A stretch of DNA of 64,000 nucleotides from Clostridiales bacterium (GTDB lineage Bacteria > Bacillota > Clostridia > Lachnospirales > Lachnospiraceae): contig JAAYPT010000024.1 of the NCBI GenBank assembly GCA_012519695.1, positions 16,683 to 80,682 on the forward strand, given 5' to 3'. Below the pieces are notes generated by a model. It was not told the origin of the DNA, did no database searches, and was given only the letters and a program-made list of their open reading frames with translations. Made by a program: the position numbers and the translations under genes. Of the stretch, positions 42,866 through 50,518 are shown piece by piece (within the stretch, counting starts at the first letter, position 1; every line of letters begins with the position of its first letter).

Positions 42866-44554
42866 ATGAAAAAAGGACAGATTTGTGAAGGAATTGTAGA
42901 ACGTGTAGCATTTCCAAATAAGGGAATTGTGCATGTGGAAGAGGGAAAAACAGTAGTAGTAAAAAATGTAATTCCCGGACAAAAAATATCTTTTTCTATC
43001 AATAAGGTAAGAAAAGGAAAGGGAGAAGGCAGACTGTTAGAGGTACTGGAAAAATCTCCATTAGAGATGGAACAATCTCCATGCGAACATTTTGGCATTT
43101 GCGGTGGTTGTACATTTTTAAGCCTTGGCTATGATAAACAGTTAGAGCTAAAGGAAAAACAGGTAAAAGAATTGCTAGAGCCAGTCTGTAGCCCTTATTA
43201 TGATATTAATGATGGAATATTTGAAGGAATCAAGGCAAGTCCAAGACAACAGGCTTATCGCAATAAAATGGAATTTTCCTTTGGCGATATGGTAAAGGAT
43301 GGACCGTTGTCCTTAGGAATGCATAAACGGGGAAGTTTCCATGATATTGTAACTGTAACAGGGTGTAAGATTGTAGATGAGGATTACTCTAAGATTTTGT
43401 CGGCAGTGTTGTCTTTTTTTCAGGAGAAACAGACACCATATTATCACAAGATGCGCCACGAGGGATATTTGCGTCACCTTTTGGTGCGTAAGGCAGTAAA
43501 AACAGGTGAGATACTGGTGGATTTGGTGACAACAACCCAGATAACAGGGGCAGAAGAACAGGAATTATTGCAAGGATTTGTCGCATGTTTACAGGCGTTG
43601 CAACTGGATGGAAGTATCGTAGGAATTTTGAATACACATAATGATAGTTTGGCAGATGCAGTCATTAATGAAGGAACGGACATTTTATATGGACAAGACT
43701 ATTTTTATGAAGAATTGCTGGGACTTCGGTTCCGTATTTCTCCGTTTTCCTTTTTCCAGACCAATTCTCTTGGAGCGGAAGTGTTGTATGAAACAGCAAG
43801 AGAGTATGTAGCAGATGCAGGAAACGGCAAAACCGTTTATGACTTATATAGCGGAACAGGAACGATTGCACAGATTTTAGCCCCGGTTGCAAAAAAGGTA
43901 ATTGGCGTAGAGATTGTGGAAGAAGCAGTAGAGGCAGCAAAGGAAAATGCAGAACTTAATGGACTGCATAACTGTGAATTTTTGGCAGGAGACGTGCTGA
44001 AAGTCTTGGATGAAATAGAAGAAAAACCGGACTTTATTGTGTTAGACCCACCAAGAGACGGTATTCACCCAAAAGCTTTGGAGAAAATCATTGCCTATGG
44101 CGTGGATAGATTAGTATACATTTCCTGTAAACTAACCAGCCTTGCAAGAGATTTAGAAGTGTTGCAGGCGAGAGGATATCGTGCAGAACGAATTTGTTGT
44201 GTGGATATGTTCCCGGCTACAGCGAATGTGGAGACGGTTGTTCTTTTGTCCCAACTGAAACAAAAGCCGGATGATTACATTAATGTCACGATTGAACTTG
44301 ATGATGTGGATATAACATCTGCAGAGACTAAGGCAACATATGATGAGATAAAGAAGTATGTGTCTGAACATAATGCCGGCATGAAGGTTTCCAATCTGTA
44401 TATTTCACAGGTAAAGAGAAAATGCGGAATTGAGGTTGGGAAGAATTATAATTTACCTAAAAATGAAGATAGTAGGCAGCCACAGTGCTCGGAGGATAAG
44501 GAGAGAGCAATTGTGGAGGCATTGGAGCATTTTAAGATGATTCAGCAGAAATAA
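42866..44554 (+). CDS. rlmD: 23S rRNA (uracil-1939-C5)-methyltransferase RlmD with a C-terminal extension
   Basis: SAM-dependent m5U methyltransferase of 562 aa. An N-terminal TRAM domain is followed by the iron-sulfur Cys cluster (SPCEHFGICGGCTF, about residues 71-84), SAM motif VYDLYSGTGTIAQIL, VLDPPRDGIHPKAL and the catalytic-Cys motif VYISCKLTSLARD. The normal enzyme ends near residue 466 (ANVETVVLLSQL). Here 96 more residues follow (DYINVTIELDDVDITSAETK ... RQPQCSEDKERAIVEALEHF), not part of the methyltransferase fold. The 3' end of rlmD/rumA is a known insertion site of integrative elements, so this tail probably came with one. Confidence 0.93.
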   Translation: MKKGQICEGIVERVAFPNKGIVHVEEGKTVVVKNVIPGQKISFSINKVRKGKGEGRLLEVLEKSPLEMEQSPCEHFGICGGCTFLSLGYDKQLELKEKQVKELLEPVCSPYYDINDGIFEGIKASPRQQAYRNKMEFSFGDMVKDGPLSLGMHKRGSFHDIVTVTGCKIVDEDYSKILSAVLSFFQEKQTPYYHKMRHEGYLRHLLVRKAVKTGEILVDLVTTTQITGAEEQELLQGFVACLQALQLDGSIVGILNTHNDSLADAVINEGTDILYGQDYFYEELLGLRFRISPFSFFQTNSLGAEVLYETAREYVADAGNGKTVYDLYSGTGTIAQILAPVAKKVIGVEIVEEAVEAAKENAELNGLHNCEFLAGDVLKVLDEIEEKPDFIVLDPPRDGIHPKALEKIIAYGVDRLVYISCKLTSLARDLEVLQARGYRAERICCVDMFPATANVETVVLLSQLKQKPDDYINVTIELDDVDITSAETKATYDEIKKYVSEHNAGMKVSNLYISQVKRKCGIEVGKNYNLPKNEDSRQPQCSEDKERAIVEALEHFKMIQQK

Positions 44555-44591
44555 AAGGAGTTTGATAAATCGAAACGGGTGGAGGAGAAAG

Positions 44592-45080
44592 ATGAAATAC
44601 GATTGCGGATTTGAAAAAGGGAATAATTGGTTTAGATATCGGACTGGTGGAATTATCATCAATAATAATAAAATGTTATTTGTAAAAAGTGCTATTGGAG
44701 ATTATTATTACATGGTTGGTGGAGGCGTGCATTTAGGTGAATCTTCTAAATCATGTATAGAAAGAGAAATTTATGAAGAAACTGGTATGCATACATGTGC
44801 ACAGCATCTCGCAGTTGTATGTGAAAATTTTTTTAAGGGTGTAAGTGGTACGATTGATGGGCTTGATTGCCATACAATAGAATTTTATTATTATATGAAA
44901 ATTTTGGATGAAGATTTAAAATTGTGTAAGAGCAAAACTGATGACGGGGAACAGTTAGTATGGTTACCATTAGAAGAAATAGCATTACAAGAAATCAAAC
45001 CAACATTTCTTAAGGAAAACATAAATAATATTATTAATGAGAAAAACATAATTCATATTATTGAAGAACGAGATAGATAA
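44592..45080 (+). CDS. NUDIX hydrolase
   Basis: 162 aa. The Nudix box is complete: GGVHLGESSKSCIEREIYEE followed by TGM, matching G-x5-E-x7-REUxEExGU. It hydrolyses nucleoside diphosphate derivatives; the substrate is unknown. TGGAGGAGAAAG lies just before the ATG at 44592. It follows rlmD by 37 nt and, being richer in AAT/ATT codons than its neighbours, may belong to the inserted segment. Confidence 0.88.
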   Translation: MKYDCGFEKGNNWFRYRTGGIIINNNKMLFVKSAIGDYYYMVGGGVHLGESSKSCIEREIYEETGMHTCAQHLAVVCENFFKGVSGTIDGLDCHTIEFYYYMKILDEDLKLCKSKTDDGEQLVWLPLEEIALQEIKPTFLKENINNIINEKNIIHIIEERDR

Positions 45081-45461
45081 TGTCAAGTTTGTATGTATGG
45101 TAAGTCAGATATGTATTTTAGCATTATTTCCTGAGTGGGGGCAGAAAGTGCCCCCACATATAATAAACAAAGGGTTCAAGGGAAAAATCCCTTGCTAGAA
45201 CAGCATTTTGATGGAGACATCTCTAATGCGTATCTAGCCGTCGCCGGGGACTAATATATAAGAAGGAATATTGTTTGAGCAGGAAAAGACATAGAAGACT
45301 CTGGTTATATCGCAGGATATGTGTCTTGAAAGAATTGATTTGCGATAGATAGAAATATTTGAAAACTACCATTCAGTAAAATCTATTCCATTTTAGTAAG
45401 TCTTGAGATAAAATATGTTCTGTGAATTATTCACAAGATAATATTTTGAGGAGGCTTGGCA

Positions 45462-45665
45462 ATGAACAAGGATTTTGAACGTTGCTGCAGCTTTCTTGCA
45501 GACATGATCATTAAATATGCACCAGAGATAAGAGATGAAGTAGAGATGTGTATGATGATCAAGGATTCCATTGATGACGAGAAAGCTAATAGGCAGAAAC
45601 AATTTGACCGGTTCTGTTATTACTTAGGCGGAGTAAAACAGCTTCTGGACAAAAAGGCTGCATAG
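45462..45665 (+). CDS. Small hypothetical protein
   Basis: 67 aa, predicted all-helical and cytosolic (FERCCSFLADMIIKYAPEIR, KQFDRFCYYLGGVKQLLDKK). GAGGAGG sits 9 nt before the ATG at 45462, so it is probably expressed. I do not recognise it; proteins of this size and composition often occur in integrative elements. A TTG two codons earlier is rejected because it overlaps the spacing. It is followed by a hairpin (CATCC..GGATG near 45673-45700) and a terminator. Confidence 0.65.
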   Translation: MNKDFERCCSFLADMIIKYAPEIRDEVEMCMMIKDSIDDEKANRQKQFDRFCYYLGGVKQLLDKKAA

Positions 45666-45716
45666 GCAGCTGGCATCCTGTAGATAATATGCTACGGGAT
45701 GTATACATATATTACG

Positions 45717-45748
45717 GGACTTCATTCATAAGAGTGGAGTCTTTTTGT
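45717..45748 (+). terminator. Terminator after the small ORF
   Basis: GACTTCA (45718-45724) / TGGAGTC (45735-45741), followed by TTTTTG. Stem has one G-U pair. Confidence 0.6.
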
Positions 45749-45822
45749 TTTATTCTTTCATCTTGGAAAAAGTTTTGGTTGAACAGAGGTTGGAATGATG
45801 ATAAGATTTAGTTGGGACAATA

Positions 45823-45840
45823 GTGAACACATGTGTTCAC
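45823..45840. promoter_or_regulatory. Perfect 18-bp palindrome upstream of rhuM
   Basis: GTGAACACATGTGTTCAC is perfectly self-complementary, 38 bp before the rhuM ATG. A likely operator for a dimeric regulator, possibly RhuM itself or a lost regulator of the element. Confidence 0.6.
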
Positions 45841-45878
45841 ATTTCATAACTAAGAAGTAATGGATTGGAGAGGTGCTT

Positions 45879-46892
45879 ATGGCAGATAAAATTGGAACCG
45901 ATGAATATGGGGAAATACTTATATATCAGACTGATGATGGGCAGACAAATATAGAAGTTAAAATAGAAGATGATACAGTGTGGCTGACACAACAGCAGAT
46001 GTCAGAATTATTCCAAACTTCTCGAACAAATGTAGTAGAACATATTAAGCATATTTATGAGGAGGGTGAATTAGACGAAATTTCAACCTGTCGGAATTTC
46101 CGACAGGTTCGAAAAGAAGGAAATCGCGAGGTGACAAGGCAGATTCCTCATTATAATCTTGATATGATAATCTCTCTTGGATACCGAATTAAATCAGTGA
46201 TTGCAACAAGATTCAGACAGTGGGCGACACAGAGATTAAAAGAATACATGATTAAGGGTTTTACGATAGATGATGAGCGACTGAAAGGTAATGGTGGAGG
46301 AAATTACTGGAAAGAGTTACTGGATAGAATCAGGGATATAAGATCTTCAGAAAAGGTCTTGTATCGTCAGGTTCTTGATTTGTATGCTACGAGTGTAGAT
46401 TACAATCCTCATAGCGAAGAGTCTGTTAGATTCTTTAAAATTGTTCAGAATAAACTTCACTATGCAGCTCATGGTCATACTGCGGCAGAGGTTATATATA
46501 AACGTGCTGATGCACAAAAACCATTTATGGGACTTACTTCATTTTCAGGTGAATTACCAGCATTAAAAGATATAGGAATTGCAAAAAATTATCTGGATGA
46601 GAGTGAACTAAAAGTATTAAATAATCTTGTATCTGGTTATTTTGATTTGGCAGAAATTAATGCAATTGAACATAAACCTATGTACATGGATGATTATGTA
46701 AAGCAATTGGATAGTGTTTTGTCATCAGGAAACAGAAAGCTTTTAACTGGTTCCGGTTCTGTAAGTCATAAACAGGTATTGGAGAAAGCAAAGTCAGAAT
46801 ACAGAAAATATCAGGAGATTACTTTGACACCAGTCGAAAAAGCATATCTTGAAAGCATTAAAGAGGTTTCCAAGGAAGTAAAAAGGGGATAA
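45879..46892 (+). CDS. RhuM-family protein
   Basis: 337 aa. Matches the Virulence_RhuM family (PF13310): IEDDTVWLTQQQMSELFQTS, TNVVEHIKHIYEEGELDE, STCRNFRQVRKEGNREVTRQ, YNLDMIISLGYRIKSVIATR, FRQWATQRLKEYMIKGFTID. The N-terminal part looks like a helix-turn-helix, so DNA binding is plausible; the C-terminal half (PFMGLTSFSGELP) resembles Fic/DOC-associated proteins. The function is not established; the family is typical of pathogenicity and integrative islands. Starts at ATG 45879 after GGAGAGG. The coding sequence contains a near-perfect 25-bp palindrome at 46085-46109. Confidence 0.85.
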   Translation: MADKIGTDEYGEILIYQTDDGQTNIEVKIEDDTVWLTQQQMSELFQTSRTNVVEHIKHIYEEGELDEISTCRNFRQVRKEGNREVTRQIPHYNLDMIISLGYRIKSVIATRFRQWATQRLKEYMIKGFTIDDERLKGNGGGNYWKELLDRIRDIRSSEKVLYRQVLDLYATSVDYNPHSEESVRFFKIVQNKLHYAAHGHTAAEVIYKRADAQKPFMGLTSFSGELPALKDIGIAKNYLDESELKVLNNLVSGYFDLAEINAIEHKPMYMDDYVKQLDSVLSSGNRKLLTGSGSVSHKQVLEKAKSEYRKYQEITLTPVEKAYLESIKEVSKEVKRG

Positions 46893-46898
46893 CATCTG

Positions 46899-47078
46899 AT
46901 GAAAAAACAGCAGAAATGTTACATATATACAAGAGTTTCCACTTCCATGCAGGTAGAAGGCTACAGTCTTGATGCACAGAAGGACAAGCTTAGGAAATAC
47001 GCAGAGTATCAGGAAATGTCTATCGTAGGGGAATATTCCGATGAAGGGCATTCTTTCCAAGGAAGAACTTTAATTTGA
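46899..47078 (+). pseudogene. Serine recombinase, truncated after the N-terminal catalytic part
   Basis: 59 codons. The resolvase/invertase domain starts normally: CYIYTRVSTSMQVEGYSLDA (catalytic Ser in RVST, family YARVST) and KLRKYAEYQEMSIVGEYSDE, then GHSFQGRTLI and TGA. About 450 residues of a large serine recombinase are missing. It probably catalysed the integration of this element. Too short to be active. Confidence 0.8.
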
Positions 47079-47167
47079 CTAAATTTGACAATGTAACACA
47101 GCCTAAGCGTACGCCAGAGAAAGAAGAAGCTATTAGGCAGGCGTTTAAACATTTGGAAATAATATAG
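47075..47167 (+). pseudogene. Orphan 3' tail resembling the RlmD extension
   Basis: Directly after (and overlapping) the broken recombinase, 30 codons read TKFDNVTQPKRTPEKEEAIR then QAFKHLEII and stop at TAG. The spacing QP-x3-PEKE-x-AI-x2-A-x-x-H mirrors QPQCSEDKERAIVEALEHFK at the end of the present RlmD. No start is available. It could be a displaced host end of rlmD or the end of another element gene. Confidence 0.5.
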
Positions 47168-47180
47168 GGAGGATAATTTA

Positions 47181-47774
47181 ATGGTAATCAGAGAATATAC
47201 AAAGAACGATGAATTGGAATGGTTGAGGTGTCGAGTTCTTTCGTTTTTGGATTGCTCATATTACAACGATGTTTTGACCCACCGGGAAATTTATGAGAAT
47301 GATTCAATTTGCCTTGTGGCGGAAGAAGATGGCAAAATTATTGGCTTAATTGATGCTGAAATAGAAAAGGAAGTTGGAAGTTTGTGTGTGGCAGGCAAAA
47401 AAGTTGGAGCTGTAATCTGGCATTTGGCTGTACTGCCAGAATATCGCAGAAATCATATTGCTGCTTCTCTATGGGATGAAGTAAAAAAACAACTTATAAT
47501 GAAAGGTATCAAATATTGTGAAGTATGGACACAGGAAGATGAAGCAGCTAATCACTGGTATTTGGCACAAGGATTTTACAATATCAAGGAGCAGAATTGG
47601 CTGCGTTGTTATGCACGTCCTTCTAAAGCAGATTGGTTTTTAAACCGAAAGAATGTAGGTGAAATATATGGTGTTGAAGAAATGATATTTGAGGTAAAGC
47701 CTTCGCGACGCGAGAAAATTTCTGACTATTGTTATAGAATAGATGAGGTCAGACTTTATGCAAGAGAACTATAA
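47181..47774 (+). CDS. GNAT-family N-acetyltransferase
   Basis: 197 aa. The acetyl-CoA-binding motif is HLAVLPEYRRNHIAASLWDE (R-x-x-x-I/A form of motif A, near residue 75), with CLVAEEDGKIIGLID before it and the NHWYLAQGF motif B after it. The substrate is unknown; an extra 50-residue C-terminal segment follows the GNAT fold. AGGGAGGATAA precedes ATG. A terminator at 47827-47856 follows. Confidence 0.88.
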   Translation: MVIREYTKNDELEWLRCRVLSFLDCSYYNDVLTHREIYENDSICLVAEEDGKIIGLIDAEIEKEVGSLCVAGKKVGAVIWHLAVLPEYRRNHIAASLWDEVKKQLIMKGIKYCEVWTQEDEAANHWYLAQGFYNIKEQNWLRCYARPSKADWFLNRKNVGEIYGVEEMIFEVKPSRREKISDYCYRIDEVRLYAREL

Positions 47775-47826
47775 TCGGTTTATAAATAGAATGCAGATAA
47801 AAACAGGAAGAATCCTATTAGCGGGT

Positions 47827-47856
47827 AGGCAGTCAGCGTGATGACTGTCTATTTTT
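47827..47856 (+). terminator. Terminator of the GNAT gene
   Basis: AGGCAGTCA (47827-47835) / TGACTGTCT (47842-47850) with one G-U, followed by ATTTTT. Confidence 0.75.
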
Positions 47857-47891
47857 GGTTAAGGAAAGGTTATGGTTAGAAAAGTATATTA

Positions 47892-48782
47892 TTATAATTT
47901 ATGCTTACTACATTTAACAACCCCCTTCACCACCTCCCCAATATCCCCTTCCACACAAATCGACTGCCCCATTATCTCCCCAGGCACAAAGCAAGAATCC
48001 ATATTGATGCAGGCATACTTAGCATGTGGATTTTCACTGGTGTACTGCCAAAAAGGATACTTAATAATGCCGGGTGTGTTATATCCCACACCAAGTTCCA
48101 AATAGAGAACCTTAAGTCCCTTGTGGCGGTGTATAAAGTATTCATATCGTTGACAGGCAGTATACCAGCCCTCATCCTGTACAAAAGTATTATCACAACG
48201 CAGATTCATAGTCATAGGTTTTCCGCAAATAGGGCAGTGAGGAATAAGTTCAGAAGGAATACGCATATCCGTCTGCTTGGCAACCATTTTTCGTACAATT
48301 TCTTCATTATCATAAGTTTTCTGGTGGCAGGGTTCACTACATTGCCATAGACCATAATCCCCCTGGGTATAGAACAAACGCTTTTTATCAAAACCTGCAA
48401 GCTGGAATTGGTGATCAACATTTGTGGTAAGTACAAAATAGTCCTTATTTTTTACTAATGTAAACAAGTCCTCATACACAGCATATGGAGCTTTCTGATA
48501 ACGATTGATGAAAATGTGTCGACTCCACCATGCCCAATATTCTTCTAACGTATCAAAGGGATAAAAACCGCCGGAATACATATCAGTGATGCCATATTTC
48601 TCCTGAAAATCAGAAAAATGTTCTTTAAATCGTTTGCCCGAGTAAGTAAGACCTGCGGCGGTAGAAAGACCGGAACCGGCTCCGATAACTATGGCATCAG
48701 ATTCCAGGATGGCAACGGTCAGTTGATGAATCAGCTTGGAGTAATTTTTCATAGATGTATTTGTCGGAGTCTTTGAAAACAT
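47892..48782 (-). CDS. Class-M sirtuin (SirTM), protein ADP-ribosyltransferase
   Basis: 296-aa NAD-binding sirtuin. VIGAGSGLSTAAGLTYSGKR (32-51) is the NAD motif, TTNVDHQFQLAG (119-130) the NxD motif, and a zinc site has C148, C152, C183 and C186. The residue that in deacetylases is the catalytic His of the HG motif is Gln140 here (FYTQGDYG). That replacement is the mark of SirTM proteins, which ADP-ribosylate a lipoylated carrier protein and do not deacetylate. It follows a SirTM-type macrodomain gene by 20 nt. No lipoyl carrier or lipoate ligase gene is present in this window. GAAGGTGA precedes ATG. Confidence 0.88.
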   Translation of the reverse strand: MFSKTPTNTSMKNYSKLIHQLTVAILESDAIVIGAGSGLSTAAGLTYSGKRFKEHFSDFQEKYGITDMYSGGFYPFDTLEEYWAWWSRHIFINRYQKAPYAVYEDLFTLVKNKDYFVLTTNVDHQFQLAGFDKKRLFYTQGDYGLWQCSEPCHQKTYDNEEIVRKMVAKQTDMRIPSELIPHCPICGKPMTMNLRCDNTFVQDEGWYTACQRYEYFIHRHKGLKVLYLELGVGYNTPGIIKYPFWQYTSENPHAKYACINMDSCFVPGEIMGQSICVEGDIGEVVKGVVKCSKHKL

Positions 48783-48802
48783 TAAAAATCACCTTCTTTA
48801 CA

Positions 48803-49507
48803 CTAGTTTTTTTTCAGCATAAATTCTTTTACAGTCTGTATCGCAATTTCCGCGGCTTTGTCATATGGAAAATGAAATTCGCCTGTTGAAATACAACAAA
48901 AAGCAATACTTTCAAGGTTATGTTTTGCGGCCAGTTCCAAGCAGGAGCGATAACAGGAAGAAAGGGAATCACAATCTGCTTTTGTCAATGCTCCACGAAT
49001 AATAGGACCCACAGTGTGTAGGATATATTTGCAAGGCAGATTGTAGGCAGATGTGATTTTTGCCTGTCCGGTAGGCTCCGGGTATCCTTGTTCTTTTATT
49101 AGTTCTGCGCAAGCAAGGCGCAATTCCACACCGGCAAAGGTGTGAATACAGTTATCAATGCAACGATGATTTGGAACATAACAGCCGGTTAATCCACTGT
49201 TTGCAGCATTTACAATTCCATCACACTGCAATGTAGTAATATCACCCTGCCAGAGATATAGTCCCGGCAACATCGGCTTTAACGAGGAAAGTTTGGTAAT
49301 ACCTTTCGATTTGGTTCTTTCTAAGAGATACGCATCCTGTATCTGTAAAAAGGTATCATTACAGCTTTTGGGCGGACGGATATTTAATAATCCACGCAAA
49401 AGAGATTGTTGTTCCTCAGAGGCTTTGGGAATGGATAGGTCTTGGTAATCCCGGTTTTCCCGCAAAAGTTCCCGTATTAGAAATTGTCTTCGTTCGCTTT
49501 GATTCAT
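48803..49507 (-). CDS. Zinc-dependent macrodomain protein, ADP-ribose hydrolase of the SirTM system
   Basis: 234 aa. An N-terminal helical extension (about 1-75) precedes the macrodomain: WQGDITTLQCDGIVNAANSG is the ADP-ribose loop and GCYVPNHRCIDNCIHTFAGV carries the Cys/His zinc ligands specific to SirTM-linked macrodomains. HTVGPIIRG and FCCISTGEFHFPYD complete the pocket. These enzymes remove the ADP-ribose that SirTM adds. ATG 49507 follows AAGAAGGTG; a GTG at 49513 overlaps that site. It sits between a PNPOx-like gene and SirTM, 21 and 20 nt away. Confidence 0.9.
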   Translation of the reverse strand: MNQSERRQFLIRELLRENRDYQDLSIPKASEEQQSLLRGLLNIRPPKSCNDTFLQIQDAYLLERTKSKGITKLSSLKPMLPGLYLWQGDITTLQCDGIVNAANSGLTGCYVPNHRCIDNCIHTFAGVELRLACAELIKEQGYPEPTGQAKITSAYNLPCKYILHTVGPIIRGALTKADCDSLSSCYRSCLELAAKHNLESIAFCCISTGEFHFPYDKAAEIAIQTVKEFMLKKN

Positions 49508-49528
49508 ATTCACACCTTCTTCTTATAG

Positions 49529-49924
49529 TTAAAATTCGTATGGTGGATTACCGGAAAAATCAGCAATTACACCATGTGGATTTTCCAGATAAAATACTTC
49601 AAAAATCGGATTATCAGCAGTTTGGTACTGACTTTTAACAATCGGATTTTTGATACACATTTCTTTTGCCTCCATGTTATTTTCAAACACGGCTTTTCCA
49701 TGAAGACGAATCCAGGCATAAGATGGACTGGAAACAGAAATCTCGATTTCCGGATATTCCTGCATATCTTTGTATACATCCTTTTGATTATTGGTACAGA
49801 ACCACAATTTTCCGTCTAACTCACCGGCAAACATAAATGGACGGCATTTTGCCTTCCCGTCACGACCGATAGTGGCTAAATACTGTACTGGATTTTCCTG
49901 TAAAAATGTAATAACTTTGTTCAT
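49529..49924 (-). CDS. Pyridoxamine-5'-phosphate-oxidase-like flavin-binding protein
   Basis: 131 aa, PNPOx-like split-barrel (FMN or F420 binding). Typical segments are VQYLATIGRDGKAKCRPFMF, KLWFCTNNQKDVYKDM, IEISVSSPSYAWIRLHG. Members reduce quinones or bind flavins. GGAGG lies 8 nt before the ATG at 49924; the frame is open for a further 108 codons, but that part overlaps the divergent promoter region and has no such site. First gene of a three-gene operon with the macrodomain and sirtuin. Confidence 0.85.
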   Translation of the reverse strand: MNKVITFLQENPVQYLATIGRDGKAKCRPFMFAGELDGKLWFCTNNQKDVYKDMQEYPEIEISVSSPSYAWIRLHGKAVFENNMEAKEMCIKNPIVKSQYQTADNPIFEVFYLENPHGVIADFSGNPPYEF

Positions 49925-50039
49925 GATAAATACCTCCATAATTATAATTAAGTAATGTGGGAAAAAGGATTTCCCTTGATTCGTTTTAATTGTATATCCA
50001 TCATGGAACATTGAGAAGTACGCACAATATTGTGGCATA

Positions 50040-50100
50040 GTTACTTTCAGGTAACCATAAGCATGGGAACTTGACAATGTCTGGTAAGTTACCGTAGTAT
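50040..50100 (+). promoter_or_regulatory. hxlR promoter with two inverted-repeat operators
   Basis: TTGACA (50071-50076), 18 bp, TAGTAT (50095-50100). GGTAAGTTACC (50083-50093) lies between the two boxes, and GTTACTTTCAGGTAAC (50040-50055) lies upstream toward the divergent operon. Both share GTTAC/GTAAC half-sites. The natural binder is the HxlR protein, controlling itself and the minus-strand operon. Confidence 0.6.
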
Positions 50101-50138
50101 AGGAATATATAGCAAAAACGGTAAATGGAGGTACTATA

Positions 50139-50480
50139 ATGGATGTTACAGGAAAAGAACTTCCGGCATGTCCGGTAGAAACAACTTTAACATTAATTAG
50201 TGATAAATGGAAGGTACTGATTGTGCGAGATCTCCTTACGGGAACCAAACGATTTGGAGAGTTGAAAAAGTCTGTAGGAAATGTGAGTCAGAAAGTATTG
50301 ACATCACAGCTTCGGCAAATGGAAGAAAGCGGACTTTTAACTCGTAAAGTATATGCAGAAGTGCCACCTCGGGTAGAATATACATTAACAGAATTAGGAT
50401 ATAGTTTAAAACCTGTTTTAGACGCAATGTGCAGTTGGGGCAAAAATTACAAAATGCAGGTTGCATCCGACAAGGTTTAA
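50139..50480 (+). CDS. HxlR-family transcriptional regulator
   Basis: 113-aa winged-helix regulator. CPVETTLTLISDKWKVLIVR, LLTGTKRFGELKKSVGNVSQ, KVLTSQLRQMEESGLL and PRVEYTLTELGYSL are the family blocks. A Cys at position 11 is at the place where redox- or quinone-sensing HxlR proteins (HypR, YodB, QorR) carry their reactive Cys. It is divergent from the PNPOx-macro-SirTM operon and likely represses or activates it under electrophile stress. ATGGAGGTAC ribosome binding site. Confidence 0.9.
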   Translation: MDVTGKELPACPVETTLTLISDKWKVLIVRDLLTGTKRFGELKKSVGNVSQKVLTSQLRQMEESGLLTRKVYAEVPPRVEYTLTELGYSLKPVLDAMCSWGKNYKMQVASDKV

Positions 50481-50518
50481 AATAGATTTCCGAGGATAGG
50501 GGAAAGGAGTAAAGGTAT

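Larger units (their letters stand above)
44270..47170. mobile_element. Remnant of an integrative element at the 3' end of rlmD
   Basis: Signs in order: foreign-looking RlmD C-terminus; NUDIX gene; 45081-45461 with two tight hairpins (GTGGGGGCA/TGCCCCCAC, 45135-45157; CAAGGGA/TCCCTTG, 45177-45194) and no gene; a small 67-aa ORF; rhuM; a serine recombinase cut after 59 codons; a 30-codon orphan tail resembling the RlmD extension. Attachment-site repeats were searched for by eye and not found, so boundaries are approximate. Confidence 0.45.

Noticed and set aside
49925..50248. Long N-terminal extension of the PNPOx-like protein
   Set aside because: It covers the divergent promoters and operators, has no family similarity, and a clear GGAGG ribosome binding site supports the start at 49924.
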